A stretch of 56,873 nucleotides of DNA from an uncultured Pseudomonadota bacterium (GCA_937123825.1 CAKZKQ010000034.1:1-56873); one strand, 5' to 3'. Positions 9,455 to 20,536 are shown, counted from the stretch's first letter. The notes: generated by a model from the sequence alone, not told the origin. Made by a program: numbers and translations.

Positions 9455-10039
9455 TCACTTGCCCATGAGCTTGTTGAGGAGCTTGGCGGCGGCGTCGGGG
9501 TTGTTGACGATGGAGACGTAGAGCAGCTTTTTGCCGTCGCGCTCCACAGCCATGCCGTTCTTCTTGAGGGCTTTCTCGGTGGCCTTGGCGCCGATCTTGT
9601 TGGGCAGGTCCTGGAGCTGGACGCTGGCGAACATGGTCTTCTTCTTGACGCTCAGGATGTAGAGGTTTTTGGAGTCGGTCTGGCTGATGACCTCCCAACC
9701 CAGGGCCTCGACGCGCTTTTTGAGCTTCTTGGGCGAGGCGTCGGCGACGGCCATGGCGCCGCCGGCGTCGCCGTCGGAGTCCTTGTCGTCGTCGTCATCG
9801 TCCTTCTTGGACTTTTTGTTGCTCTTTTTGTCTTCTTCGTCGTCGTCGTCGGCCTCTTCAGCCTCTTTTTCGGCTTTGGCGGCCTCTTTCTCCAGCTCTT
9901 CAATGGCTTCTTCGGCGGCCTGCTCGACGGCCTTCTCCGCCAAGGAGTCCAAGCCGCAGCAGCAGCCAGCCAGCGACAACGACATCAGCGCGACCATGGC
10001 GCTGGTGAGGAGCGTATGCAGGGTACGTGATGTGATCAT
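9455..10039 (-). CDS. Lipoprotein with charged linker, unknown function
   Basis: A 194-residue protein with a lipoprotein signal (hydrophobic ALMSLSLAG then Cys-Cys-Cys at residues 26-28). After the signal comes a Glu/Ala/Lys-rich helix likely to be coiled coil (about 30-65), then an alternating poly-Asp and poly-Lys stretch (65-95), then a compact C-terminal domain of about 100 residues with AVADASPKKLKKRVEALGW. The C-terminal domain is not recognised; its alternating strands and helices suggest a small alpha/beta fold. The protein is probably anchored in an envelope membrane with the charged segment as a spacer. GGAG lies about 9 bases before the ATG. Confidence 0.8.
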   Translation of the reverse strand: MITSRTLHTLLTSAMVALMSLSLAGCCCGLDSLAEKAVEQAAEEAIEELEKEAAKAEKEAEEADDDDEEDKKSNKKSKKDDDDDDKDSDGDAGGAMAVADASPKKLKKRVEALGWEVISQTDSKNLYILSVKKKTMFASVQLQDLPNKIGAKATEKALKKNGMAVERDGKKLLYVSIVNNPDAAAKLLNKLMGK

Positions 10040-10352
10040 CTCTTTGAGTCTCCTGAAAGTACCGGTCCGCCTGAGCCTTTCAAACCAAGCGGGTTGAAGA
10101 AGGGTGTTTTGGCGTCGTTAGAGCGCGACCCTAGCGCATTGGACGGCCAACTGCAACACGAACCTTTTGGGTTACTGTACATTAAATAAGTGCTGAACAT
10201 CTTGACGGTATGTAAACTGATGTGTAGTGTTTCGGTGCGTGCCCGGTTGAGGCTCATGATCTCAGGTCGCGCTCTCGAGTGTTTGAAGCCGAATCCCACG
10301 CAGCGGCTTCGACGCACGCAGAAAATCGGGCACGACACCATGACGCCGATTG
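10040..10352. other. Intergenic region without a recognised gene
   Basis: About 310 bases upstream of the lipoprotein at 9455-10039. It is more AT-rich than its neighbours around 10160-10230. No convincing ORF, tRNA or riboswitch was seen. It probably holds the promoter for the minus-strand lipoprotein, but no clean -35/-10 pair could be assigned. Confidence 0.4.
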
Positions 10353-10392
10353 CGGCGTTCACGCAGCACGTTTTGGGGCTGCGTGAACGCCG
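10353..10392. repeat. Perfect 15-bp inverted repeat (hairpin)
   Basis: CGGCGTTCACGCAGC at 10353-10367 is followed by a 10-base spacer and its exact reverse complement at 10378-10392. It sits about 50 bases past the stop of the minus-strand gene at 10445. Neither side has a clear T-run, so it may be a Rho-independent-like 3' end, an mRNA-stabilising stem or a protein-binding site. Confidence 0.7.
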
Positions 10393-10444
10393 TTCTAGGC
10401 GGCGTTGGGGTTGTTTTGGTGTGTTTGGGGACGTTTAAAGACGT

Positions 10445-11077
10445 TCAGGGGCAGGTCTCGCACTCGGTCTCGGCGCGCTTGCACTCGTCGGTGGACCACT
10501 GGCACTTTTTGGCAAAGTAGGCCTCCTGAGCATGCTGCCCTGCGATCACGCAGATCCGCTTGGAGGATTTGCAGATGGCCTCGCTCAAGTCACAAACCCG
10601 ATCACAGGATTGGGGGGCTTGTGTGGCCGTGACCTCTTCAACCCCAAATTCCTCGCGGTAGCTCGCGGTGCGCTGCTCAATGTCGAGCAAGAGGGCCTGG
10701 ACATCTTCCTTGGCCCCTTCAAGCTCTGCGGATGCGGCAAAACCCCCACCACCGCCGCCATTGACGGCGTCAGAGGGTGCTGTGGCGTGATCGTTGGGGG
10801 GAGGATCGGCGACTCTGGGGGCGGGGCGCCGCGCTTCTCTTTTGCCCGGATCTTTCTTCTCGACATGGTCTGCGATCAACGCTTCACCAGCGGCCACACT
10901 CTCGTCATCGTCATCATGCTCTTCAGCAGCTTCGATGCCTTCAGCGCGGGTGTTTTTGGACTTGCTGGCTTGAGGGTCTTTGCGGACGCTGTCGGCCATT
11001 TTGGGGGCAGCGCAGCCGGTCACGAGCAACGCCACACCGACCAGCGACGCGACGCAAAGGTTCCTGAGGGTCTTCAT
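10445..11077 (-). CDS. Lipoprotein with Cys-rich C-terminus
   Basis: A 210-residue predicted lipoprotein (signal MKTLRNLCVASLVGVALLV, lipobox TGC at about 20-22). Residues 45-130 are low-complexity: acidic EEHDDDDE, Pro-rich, then a poly-Gly run. The C-terminal ~75 residues are Cys-rich, with CDRVCDLSEAICKSSKRIC and CKRAETECETC, suggesting several disulfides outside the cytoplasm. Its start overlaps the stop of the TPR-like lipoprotein gene (bases 11074-11077), so it is the last gene of the minus-strand signalling operon that begins near 15127 or 13060. No function is known to me. Confidence 0.85.
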   Translation of the reverse strand: MKTLRNLCVASLVGVALLVTGCAAPKMADSVRKDPQASKSKNTRAEGIEAAEEHDDDDESVAAGEALIADHVEKKDPGKREARRPAPRVADPPPNDHATAPSDAVNGGGGGGFAASAELEGAKEDVQALLLDIEQRTASYREEFGVEEVTATQAPQSCDRVCDLSEAICKSSKRICVIAGQHAQEAYFAKKCQWSTDECKRAETECETCP

Positions 11078-11688
11078 GGCGCTTTGGTGTCCTGTGCCGG
11101 AGGGGTTTGCGGAGGATCGCTGGCCGGGGGCCTTGGCGGCGCGTGTTCATCCAAGACAACTTTGAAGAGTTCGATCGCTCGGCCGTGCTCTTCGACAGCG
11201 CCGCGCATGTCTTTGCGGGCTTCAAGGATGTTGCCCAGCTCCTGGTGGAGGTAGCCCCGGAAGATGGTCGTGGGGGCTTTGTCCTCATCGCGCAGGCCAT
11301 CGCGCGCCACGCGCTCAGCGTCTTCGAGCTTGCCGTCTTCGCGGTGCATGTGGGCAAGGCGCGTGGCGGCATCAAAGATCACGTCCCAGCCCTCGGGCAG
11401 GTTGCCACGGTAGGGTTCGGCGGTGGTCAGCAGCCGCTCCATTTCGGCCTTGGCCTCCTGGCGCTGGCCTTGTTGGAGGGCCAGGTCGGCGCGCTTGTGG
11501 TGGCCTTCGGCCAGCGCGCCGAGCGCTGCGCCCTGGACAGGGTTGGGCTCATCTAGCCCTCCCGCAAAGCTGTCCATCTCTCTGCTGGCGCAGCCCGCCA
11601 AGAGAGTCACCATCACGAGCATGGTCGCCAGCAGCGCTGTCGCAGTCCCGCCCCAGTGGTATTTGTTGTCCTCGCTGTGCCACTTCAT
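11074..11688 (-). CDS. TPR-like lipoprotein
   Basis: Predicted 204-residue lipoprotein: MKWHSEDNKYHWGG, a hydrophobic segment, then LLAGCAS. The frame stays open further upstream, but that part overlaps the preceding gene in another frame, so the ATG at 11688 is chosen, 13 bases after the upstream stop. The mature part is alpha-helical with recurring features such as GHHKRADLALQQGQRQEAKAEMERL and DGKLEDAERVARDGLRDED, resembling degenerate tetratricopeptide repeats, and ends in a Pro-rich tail. It probably scaffolds protein contacts at an envelope membrane. Its neighbours are the anti-sigma-like gene upstream and a Cys-rich lipoprotein downstream, overlapping by 4 bases. Confidence 0.82.
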   Translation of the reverse strand: MKWHSEDNKYHWGGTATALLATMLVMVTLLAGCASREMDSFAGGLDEPNPVQGAALGALAEGHHKRADLALQQGQRQEAKAEMERLLTTAEPYRGNLPEGWDVIFDAATRLAHMHREDGKLEDAERVARDGLRDEDKAPTTIFRGYLHQELGNILEARKDMRGAVEEHGRAIELFKVVLDEHAPPRPPASDPPQTPPAQDTKAP

Positions 11689-11701
11689 GGCTTGGACCCC
11701 A

Positions 11702-12421
11702 TCAAAGTCTCCTGGCGCGGGCCTGTTGGCGCGCGCGGATCGCATCGTAACGGGCCTTGCGCAGTGAGCGCAGGGCGTGATCGCCGGGCGTCTGTGAGGC
11801 AGCCCCAGTGCCCATGACCGCCTTGAGCGCGCTGCGCTCGACCTGAGCCAGACGCTCTTCAGCGCGGTTGAGTTCAAACGGCTCGACCTGATCAGCCGCA
11901 GCCGGCTCTTCGGCCTTGCTGATTTGAGGGGCCGCTGCTGGCGCCGAGTGCGGCGGTGGCTCGGCATCAAAGGTCATCGTCGAAGAGATGATCAGCCCGA
12001 CAAAGGCGACCACCAGGAAGGTGGCGGCCATGGCGACGGCGGCCTGGACCCAGCGCCTTGCTGGGAAGGGGATGACTTTGGCCGTCTTGGCCGGTCGCTG
12101 GGCCTGATCCAGCGTCTCCATCACCCCCCCAAGCAGGACCGCAGCGCGCTCATCCGTCAGCTCGCCCCCGTCCGGGCGCGACGCCCTGATGCGGTGCATG
12201 CCTGCCAGCGGGGTGCTCAGCGCGTTTGCGACGCTGGCGGAGGGTTGCGGCAGCGCTTCGATGGCGTCGACCCCAAGGCGCACGGCGTCGAGGCTCTGGT
12301 TGGCCAGCGCCGCAGCGGTCCACTCCTGCTCCAGTTCGTCGTCGTCGATGTCTTCTCCCAGGGCCTCAAGCTCGGCGCGGATGGCGGCGAGCTCGTCTGG
12401 GTCTGGGTGTTGTTGACTCAT
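11702..12421 (-). CDS. Probable membrane anti-sigma factor
   Basis: 239 residues. The N-terminal ~120 are acidic and soluble (DELAAIRAELEALGEDIDDD); then a basic PARRW leads into one transmembrane segment (about 125-150, AAVAMAATFLVVAFVGLIIS), and a periplasmic tail rich in Ala and charged helix follows (ERLAQVERSALKAVMG). This single-span layout and the position 15 bases after an ECF sigma gene are the usual form of an anti-sigma factor. The zinc HxxxCxxC motif of ZAS domains is absent, so the assignment rests on context and topology. GGAGG lies six bases before the ATG. Confidence 0.65.
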   Translation of the reverse strand: MSQQHPDPDELAAIRAELEALGEDIDDDELEQEWTAAALANQSLDAVRLGVDAIEALPQPSASVANALSTPLAGMHRIRASRPDGGELTDERAAVLLGGVMETLDQAQRPAKTAKVIPFPARRWVQAAVAMAATFLVVAFVGLIISSTMTFDAEPPPHSAPAAAPQISKAEEPAAADQVEPFELNRAEERLAQVERSALKAVMGTGAASQTPGDHALRSLRKARYDAIRARQQARARRL

Positions 12422-12436
12422 CGTGTTCCTCCACCT

Positions 12437-13060
12437 CTATGGCCAGGTGCCGTAGAGTTGCCGGTAGACGTTCTCAAAGCGCTTAAGGGCGCGATGAAAG
12501 AGGACATCAAGGGTGCCGACCTTGACGTCCATGATTTGCGCGCAGGCGTCGCGATCGAGCTCTTCAAAGAGCCTCAACTCGATCACGCGTCGGTAGCGCT
12601 CGTTGAGTTTGCCGCTGGCCAGCACGGCCGCCACGCGCTCTTTGGCCAGGACCCGTTCTTGTCTGGCGTCGAGCTGCGCGTCGGGGCGCTGTCCATGGTT
12701 CTGGGCCTCCTGGGCGGTCTCCATATGCTGTCCGTAGCCTTGACAGAAGTGCTCGGTGCGTTGGTGGCGCCTGTGGACGTCCATGGTCATGTTGCGGGCG
12801 ATGGTTTTGAGCCAGGGCAGGATCCCGCGTTCCTGCCAGGTGTATTTTCCGATCCTCTCGTACGCTTTCAAGAAGGTGTTCTGGAGCACCTCCTCGGCCA
12901 GTTCGGCCACTGGCAGGCGAGGATAGATGGTGGTCGAGTAGAGCGTCCTGGCGTGGGCATGCCACAGGGGCGCCAACGCCGAGGAGTCACCTTGTTGCAA
13001 ACGCTCGACGAGGCGTCGTTCCTCCTGAAGGGAGATGGGCCTGGCCTTGTCGTCTGCCAT
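12437..13060 (-). CDS. ECF-type RNA polymerase sigma factor
   Basis: A 207-residue sigma-70-family factor. Region 2 runs from about 25 to 95, with LAEEVLQNTFLKAYERI and WLKTIARNMTMDVHRRHQR, the -10 recognition helix and melting region. Region 4 (about 140-200) has LNERYRRVIELRLFEELDRD followed by a helix-turn-helix that recognises the -35 element. Regions 1 and 3 are absent, as in ECF factors. It directs RNA polymerase to a stress or envelope regulon that cannot be named. The next gene downstream probably encodes its anti-sigma partner, and a PP2C phosphatase lies upstream, so phosphorylation may feed into the pathway. Confidence 0.92.
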   Translation of the reverse strand: MADDKARPISLQEERRLVERLQQGDSSALAPLWHAHARTLYSTTIYPRLPVAELAEEVLQNTFLKAYERIGKYTWQERGILPWLKTIARNMTMDVHRRHQRTEHFCQGYGQHMETAQEAQNHGQRPDAQLDARQERVLAKERVAAVLASGKLNERYRRVIELRLFEELDRDACAQIMDVKVGTLDVLFHRALKRFENVYRQLYGTWP

Positions 13061-13144
13061 CGGTCCTCGTAATCCAGAACGCGCGTGGGGGGAGAAGTCT
13101 TACACCTGGGCGCGGATCTTTTGGTTTCCTGGGGGGTTGGGGGC

Positions 13145-15127
<1,983 letters not shown>

Positions 15128-15411
15128 TCGGGTCCTCGCTGGGATCGAGGTTCAGGTCTGACTGCGTGGTGCCTTGGTTTGAAGGCGACTTGTAAATGTC
15201 AGACGGGCTATGGTGGCGCAATTGGTCCGCTTCGTCCAGTTCGCAGACTCATCAGCGGGGAAAAGACGGGCGTTGTGGTGTCGCACAACGCCTTTGGAGG
15301 ATGGAACCAGTGCGCTTTGGGGCCAAACCTGGACAGGACATCCTCTGCAAAGGGAGCACGTGTGCCTGACACGCCGCGCCTTTGGGATCCAGGTGGCTGG
15401 GGGAACGGACC

Positions 15412-16608
15412 TCAGGGAAGCGGGGGAGCCTCAGTGGCGGTGTCTTTGAGGTCGGTGGCGGTGTCTTTGGCGTCGTTGAACTTATCGACAAAGTCTTTGG
15501 CGGCGTTGCCCTTGTTTTTGACCTCTTCGCCCTGAACAATGGGCCCTGAGACACCCGCGCGCGCAGCCACGTCCGGGTCGCCCCAGACGATGATGAGGTC
15601 AAAGGGGGAGTCCCACTGAATTTCGAGCGTGGCAGTGCGGATGTTGGCCACGATCTCTTTGGCCATCTGGGCCTGCGCCTCGTAACCCTTGCGGTAGTAG
15701 ATCAAGGGGCGAGTGCGGGTGTGACGGTCAAAACCGTACTGGGCGATGTAGAAGTTGCGGGAGGTCAGCGACTTGTGGATCCGCCCGACGTGGAAGAGGC
15801 CAGGCTCTCCGGCGCCGTTGAGCAACTGGATGCGGACCAGACCGACCAGACGGCGGAAGCGGGCGTTGCTGTGGATGGGCTCAAAGTCTTTGTCCGAGCG
15901 CGCTTTGGAGAACTTGCCGCGCGCCTCGCCGCTGTCCCAACTCTGCAGCTCGCGCAGGGCCTGGATGGAGCCGTTGGCGTCGCCCAGCAGCGCCAGCGCG
16001 CAGGCCAGGTTGTATTTGGCTTTGACGTGGAAAGGGTCGGACGAGAGGGCCTGCTCGTATTTGTCTACGGCGGCGGCGTAGCGCTTGCGCTTGTGCAGCC
16101 CCAGGCCCTGTTTGGTCAGGCGCTTGGCTTTGGCCAGCGCACCCCGGCTGGGGCGCTTGGGCGTGACGGGAGGCAGAGGGCGCTCGATGGCTTCGGCGCT
16201 GTCGGCGCCGCCGGTGGTGCAGCTCTGGCCGATGTTGGGGTCGCGCCAGGTGTTTTCGACCAGGCAGAGCGGGCGCGGCTTGCCAATGCGGCCCAGGGCG
16301 CCTTTGGCGATCGATTTCTGCTCGCCCTTGCCGTAGACAAAGAGCCAGGAGAACCCGCGGGCAAAGAGGCTGCGCTCATCCGGTGAGAGCCCCTTGACGT
16401 CCTTGTATTGCTCCCAAAGGATCGTGCACTCGTTGATCGAGTCGATCGGGTAGCGGTCGGGCGCTTTGAGCACAAACTCACAGTCGCCTTTGTTGCGGTT
16501 CCACTGAACCTCATCGGCGGCGGCGGTGCTGCCGAGCGACACCAGCGTCGCCGCAGCCAGAGCCGCCATCAGCAGCGTTCGAAGGGTTGTATTGAGACGG
16601 CCAGACAT
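15412..16608 (-). CDS. Secreted TPR-containing protein, unknown function
   Basis: 398 residues with a Sec signal peptide (TLLMAALAAATLVSLGSTAAADE, likely cleaved after ATAAA-type Ala residues near 32). A central TPR-like pair lies at about residues 160-225 (GLGLHKRKRYAAAVDKYEQAL, then DPFHVKAKYNLACALALLGD). The C-terminal half has IIYYRKGYEAQAQMAKEI and FDLIIVWGDPDVAARAG, not recognised, although a bare IVWG.PD core resembles LytR-C-like or SPOR-type periplasmic domains. GGAGG lies seven bases before the ATG. It faces the divergent lipoprotein gene at 16833 and probably acts in the periplasm. Confidence 0.8.
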   Translation of the reverse strand: MSGRLNTTLRTLLMAALAAATLVSLGSTAAADEVQWNRNKGDCEFVLKAPDRYPIDSINECTILWEQYKDVKGLSPDERSLFARGFSWLFVYGKGEQKSIAKGALGRIGKPRPLCLVENTWRDPNIGQSCTTGGADSAEAIERPLPPVTPKRPSRGALAKAKRLTKQGLGLHKRKRYAAAVDKYEQALSSDPFHVKAKYNLACALALLGDANGSIQALRELQSWDSGEARGKFSKARSDKDFEPIHSNARFRRLVGLVRIQLLNGAGEPGLFHVGRIHKSLTSRNFYIAQYGFDRHTRTRPLIYYRKGYEAQAQMAKEIVANIRTATLEIQWDSPFDLIIVWGDPDVAARAGVSGPIVQGEEVKNKGNAAKDFVDKFNDAKDTATDLKDTATEAPPLP

Positions 16609-16695
16609 CAGCGTACCTCCCGTTTCCAGTTCATCTCACCAGATGGCCAACACTAACACAGCGTCGAACATTTCTCCATGCCACCATTGTGTCGC

Positions 16696-16725
16696 TTGTC
16701 AACCCATCGGCCAGGGGCCTATCCT
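16696..16725 (+). promoter_or_regulatory. Possible sigma-70 promoter
   Basis: TTGTCA (16696-16701) and TATCCT (16720-16725) are separated by 18 bases, pointing toward the lipoprotein gene at 16833. Both hexamers are two mismatches or fewer from consensus. Weak evidence on its own. Confidence 0.3.
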
Positions 16726-16832
16726 CACCACTCACGGCGGCACCCTTGATATGGCTGGACGGTTTGGTGCCGTGTTGATCACTTGCAGGTGACCGCGCTG
16801 TGACATCGGCATGTGCGCGGGGAGAATGAGCG

Positions 16833-17342
16833 ATGAACCGACAATTGATGGTGTTGTGTGCGTTGGGCGCTGTGGTGTGGTTTGGTTCGGCCTGTGCCAA
16901 ACCCAACATCAATGACCTGTCGTCCTGGCGCGGATGCCTGGTGCAGAGTTCCTACGAGCCCGGCCGCTTCAAGCGCGGCCCGCTGACCGCTGGCGACTCC
17001 ACCCAGCTCATCTACGCCTCGTTCAACGGCGAGGCCAACAAATACGCCGTACTCCACATCGAGGTGCCCGGCGCATTGCCCAAAAACAAAGCGGTCTTTG
17101 TGGGAGGGGACGACACCTCCGACTTCAACATCCGCTACCAACAGGGCACCACCATGCAGAACTATGACTCCAACACGGTCAAAGGCAAGGTCAAGGTGAT
17201 CTCCTTTGATCAGGAAAAGGCCATCGTGGAGGTGGACTTCAACGTCTCCGAGCCCGTCGTCGATCTGAAGTCGGTCGGCTCGGTGCCGATCAAAGGCACC
17301 ATGGAGATGCAGCGCGTGCGCAGCGTCCGCGAGTGTTACTGA
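16833..17342 (+). CDS. Small lipoprotein, unknown function
   Basis: 169 residues with a lipoprotein signal (MNRQLMVLCALGAVVWFGSAC, Cys at 21). The mature part is rich in beta-strand patterns (YAVLHIEVPG, KVKVISFDQEKAIVEVDFNV) and carries two further Cys residues, GCLVQSS near its start and REC at its end, which could form a disulfide linking the termini. Not recognised; an all-beta envelope domain is likely. GGAG lies about nine bases before the ATG. An open frame on the opposite strand over the same bases lacks any signal or conserved motif and is not called. Confidence 0.82.
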   Translation: MNRQLMVLCALGAVVWFGSACAKPNINDLSSWRGCLVQSSYEPGRFKRGPLTAGDSTQLIYASFNGEANKYAVLHIEVPGALPKNKAVFVGGDDTSDFNIRYQQGTTMQNYDSNTVKGKVKVISFDQEKAIVEVDFNVSEPVVDLKSVGSVPIKGTMEMQRVRSVRECY

Positions 17343-17435
17343 AAGCCTCGCCGCCATGGGCTTGAGTTTGTGTCGGGAAAGAGAAGTGGGGTTTGGAGCG
17401 CGCAGCCTTCATCGGCGGCCGCGCGCCGTGTCATC

Positions 17436-18368
17436 TCACTGACACTCGCCATCGACAGCGCAGCAGAACTGCTCGCCGTCCCACTGGGCGCCTTCCGGGC
17501 AGGCGCACTCCAGCGAATCGTAGTTGAAGCAGCAGCCGATCTCGCAGTCCCAGCTGAAGCCGCTGCCGCACTGGGGCTCACAGATCACCTCACCTTCACA
17601 CCCGCAAGTCGTGCAGCACACCGCCAAAGATTGGCTCAGGCATGACTCCGAGCACTCGCCCTGTGCCACCGGATCGGGCTGATCGACCTCCTGACACACC
17701 CCATCGACGCAGAGTTCGCCGCTGCCACAGGGCGGATCGCAAAGCGGGGCGTCGTTGTTGGGCTGGTTGTTGGGGGCGTTGTTGGGGGCGTCGTCCACCT
17801 CTTCTTCGGGGCAGTCGACGGTGGTGCCGTTGACCTCGCAGGCCTCGCAGGGCGCGCCGGTGCGGCAGACGTTGCAGGCAAAGACGTCCGAGCCCACCGG
17901 GTGGCTGCACGCGATCAGATCACCGGTGCCGCCGCAGCCGCGCTGGATCTGGTAGGCCACCGCCTCTTCTTCCCAGGCAATGTGGCAGGTCTCTTCTTTG
18001 TCCCAGATCAGGAAGGTGATCGGCTCGGTGGCCTTGGTAAAGACATAGACGCTGTTGTCGCTGCCGTCGCCGTCAATGTCAAAGTCCATGGTGGCCTCGG
18101 AGCCCACCACGGCCACGCCCAGGTCCTGGTTGCCGGTCTGGCTTGCAGGCACGGCGCCGAGCCTGGCCTTGTCGGCAGGGGTCACGGCGGCGTTGCCCTT
18201 GTCCACCGCTTCGGCCGCTTCTTTGGCCGACTGGACGTTCTGGGCCGAGATCAAGCTCACGGCGTTGGACTCACCGCCACCGGCGCTGGTGCCATCGTCG
18301 CTGCATCCCAGCAGCCCAACGGTCAGCAGCACCACACCGCACCCCCACATCAAACGTTTCACGGACAT
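17436..18368 (-). CDS. Cys-rich lipoprotein with Asn-Asn linker
   Basis: Predicted 310-residue lipoprotein starting MSVKRLMWGCGVVLLTVGLL-GC. The frame is open much further upstream, but the ATG at 18368 has AGGAG 9 bases before it and the only signal peptide. Residues 30-160 form a globular domain with FDIDGDGSDNSVYVF. A short NNAPNNQPNND linker (DNA about 17755-17790) follows. The last ~110 residues carry about 20 Cys in EGF/dickerin-like knots (LCDPPCGSGELCVDGVC, CCTTCGCEGEVICEPQCGSG). Such linkers plus Cys-rich repeats are typical of surface lipoproteins of predatory Myxococcota and Bradymonadia. No enzymatic motif was seen. Confidence 0.85.
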   Translation of the reverse strand: MSVKRLMWGCGVVLLTVGLLGCSDDGTSAGGGESNAVSLISAQNVQSAKEAAEAVDKGNAAVTPADKARLGAVPASQTGNQDLGVAVVGSEATMDFDIDGDGSDNSVYVFTKATEPITFLIWDKEETCHIAWEEEAVAYQIQRGCGGTGDLIACSHPVGSDVFACNVCRTGAPCEACEVNGTTVDCPEEEVDDAPNNAPNNQPNNDAPLCDPPCGSGELCVDGVCQEVDQPDPVAQGECSESCLSQSLAVCCTTCGCEGEVICEPQCGSGFSWDCEIGCCFNYDSLECACPEGAQWDGEQFCCAVDGECQ

Positions 18369-18644
18369 CTCTCTTTGCTCCTCCCCTCTGTCGGAGTTCG
18401 CCAGCGCCGCACGGCGCGGCGTTGTCACCCGCAATGCCCAGATGATGGCGGAGCCCGACCAACAAATCAAATGACAGCCCTGCGTGCCAGAGGCATTGGG
18501 TTGTCGGGTCAACCCGGTGTAGAAACAAGGGCAGCCATCAGAGCATTGAAGGCCAAAAGAGCCCAAAACAACGCGGGCGGCTCCTGGCCGCCGCGGTGTG
18601 GGCTTGTCGCACCATGAGAGCAGACCAAATAAGAGGGGGGCGAG

Positions 18645-19112
18645 ATGATTTTTGAGGCGCCGCGCGCAGAGGATCGTCAGACACTGGCCGAGTTGTTGGC
18701 CGAAGACATGGCCGACCTGGGGGTTGGGCAGAGTGTGGATGATTTGCTGGAGGTGGCCGATCTGATCCTGGCCGACGGCGGCCGTCAGAGTCTCTGTTTG
18801 GTGGTGCGCCCCGAGGAAGGGCATCCGCCGGTGGGGTTGGTGCTGGCCAACATCACGTTCAGCGTCAAGTTTGCTGGCCGCGCGCTGTGGATCGAGGAGC
18901 TTTATGTCTCCAAGGCGTGGCGGCGGCGCCAGCTTGGCCGTCAGCTTGTGGCCCATGTCCTCGACTGGGCCGAGGCCAATGGGATCAAGGGCATTGACCT
19001 TGAGGCCTACCAGGGCAACACCCCCGCTGCGATCCTCTACCGCGAGCTTGGCTTTGAGCGCCTCAACCGCGAGCGCTTCTACTTCTGGTTCAAGTGGATC
19101 GACGAAGATTGA
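18645..19112 (+). CDS. GNAT-family N-acetyltransferase
   Basis: 155 residues with the GCN5-related acetyltransferase fold. The core shows LWIEELYVSKAWRRRQLGRQL, in which RRRQLG is the acetyl-CoA pyrophosphate loop (R/QxxGxG/A type), then IDLEAYQGNTPAAILYRELGFE, the motif B helix. It resembles RimI/PhnO-type enzymes; the acceptor is unknown. Short purine-rich AGAGGGGGGCGAG precedes the ATG. The gene stands between the divergent Cys-rich lipoprotein and the convergent BNR-repeat lipoprotein, and nothing in its context hints at a substrate. Confidence 0.9.
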   Translation: MIFEAPRAEDRQTLAELLAEDMADLGVGQSVDDLLEVADLILADGGRQSLCLVVRPEEGHPPVGLVLANITFSVKFAGRALWIEELYVSKAWRRRQLGRQLVAHVLDWAEANGIKGIDLEAYQGNTPAAILYRELGFERLNRERFYFWFKWIDED

Positions 19113-19135
19113 GGTTCATGGACGCTGGGGCGTCT

Positions 19136-20533
19136 TCACTTCGGGTCGGGCTGGCTGCCTTTGGAGTCGTCGGAACCCGGCGGTGTGGGGCGCACCGGGA
19201 AGACGCGCTTAAGGCGTTTGGAGCGCACATCTTTGCGCAGCAGCCCGTTGCTGGTTGCCCGGAAGGTCCAGGTGTCGTTGCTGGTCACCCGGCTTTGCTT
19301 GCGGGGCAGGGGGCGCGGCGGGACGGACTTCCAGGTGCGGCCTCCGTCGGTGGTCTCCCAGCGTGTGTTGGGCTGGGGCCAGATGCGCAGCTTGCGCAGA
19401 TCGTCGTCAAAGACTTCAAAGGCAAAGATGCCCAGATCGGGGGCCTGGGTGGTCAACCCTTCAGGCATCTTGATGGGGCTCCAACTGCGGCCGCCGTTGC
19501 GGGTCAGGTAGAGCGTTCCGCCCTTGACCTTATCCACGGCAGTCCCGCAGCGGGCGCTCATGGCCAGGAGCGTGCCCCTGGCTTTCTTGTCGGCCACCAA
19601 CACGCGGATGGCGGTGTTGGCCTTTTCCTCCTTGGAGCCCACCTCGACCTGCTCCCAACTCTCGCCCTCATCCTTTGACCGCCAGACCACGCCGGGGCTT
19701 TGAGGGTCGATCACGCCCGGTTCGGTGCATCGACCAGCGTCTCCAAGCCAGAGCGTGCCGTCGGCGGTTCGGGCCACGGTCGAGACAGGTTGGGGCGAGC
19801 GCAGCTCTCGGCGTTTTTCATCCAGTGGGCGGATGAGGTGCATCTCTTTGGCGGTCCAAGCGCCCGACTGGCCACAGGGCCCGCCGCGCCTGAAGATCAA
19901 CTTGTTGCCGCTGACCCGCTCTCCGACCACGACGTCGAGCGCCAGGCGCGGCGAGTCGGGGTCATCCCAACATTTTTGGGGGAGCTTGGGCGGTGTGGTG
20001 ACGGTTTTGTGGGCTTTGGACTCGAAGGTCAGCGCGCCGATGCCCTTGGTGGAGGTGAAGTAGAGCGTTTGGCCCTGTCGATCGAGCGCGGAGTTGCCAA
20101 AGTCGGCCCCGTCGAGCTTGAAAAACTCACTGTGGGCCTGTGGCTTTTGGCAGGGGACCTCCCAGAGGCGACCGTCCATGGTGACCTGACGCGAGCGCCA
20201 GTTGGAGCGCGCGGCGACCAGGATGGAGGCGGTGGTGTAGGGCGTGGCCTTGATCTGGGTGCCGGGCTTGAGGCTCAACCCGGTGGGCTTGCCATCGACG
20301 TTGATCTTGCCGTCGGTGTCGATCTGCGCCTTGCAAGCCAACTTGTTGGATCGCTCCGGTGCGGGCGCTGGGGGTTCCTGGGCAGCGTCGGCCTTTGAGC
20401 CAGCGTCGCTTTGGGTTGCTGCAGCTTTAGAGTCGCTCTTGTCTTTGGGCTCGGAGGTCTTTGATGAGGGGCACGCTGTGGCAGTGCACAACAACGCCAG
20501 CAGCGCCAGCAATGAGAGCCTTTTGGGAGCCAT
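19136..20533 (-). CDS. Lipoprotein with BNR/Asp-box repeats
   Basis: 465-residue predicted lipoprotein (hydrophobic LSLLALLALLCTATAC, Cys at 21), then a Lys/Asp/Ala-rich linker to about residue 60. The rest looks like a beta-propeller: three Asp-box motifs are visible (RSKDEGESW, LTRNGGRSW, ETTDGGRTW), as in sialidases and photosynthesis-stability-factor-like proteins. Sialidase catalytic residues (FRIP motif) were not seen, so a structural or binding role is more likely than hydrolysis. Its ATG lies 3 bases past the stop of the DNA methyltransferase gene, with AGGTGA in front, so the two are probably co-transcribed, an unexpected pairing. Confidence 0.85.
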   Translation of the reverse strand: MAPKRLSLLALLALLCTATACPSSKTSEPKDKSDSKAAATQSDAGSKADAAQEPPAPAPERSNKLACKAQIDTDGKINVDGKPTGLSLKPGTQIKATPYTTASILVAARSNWRSRQVTMDGRLWEVPCQKPQAHSEFFKLDGADFGNSALDRQGQTLYFTSTKGIGALTFESKAHKTVTTPPKLPQKCWDDPDSPRLALDVVVGERVSGNKLIFRRGGPCGQSGAWTAKEMHLIRPLDEKRRELRSPQPVSTVARTADGTLWLGDAGRCTEPGVIDPQSPGVVWRSKDEGESWEQVEVGSKEEKANTAIRVLVADKKARGTLLAMSARCGTAVDKVKGGTLYLTRNGGRSWSPIKMPEGLTTQAPDLGIFAFEVFDDDLRKLRIWPQPNTRWETTDGGRTWKSVPPRPLPRKQSRVTSNDTWTFRATSNGLLRKDVRSKRLKRVFPVRPTPPGSDDSKGSQPDPK

Positions 20534-20536
20534 GGA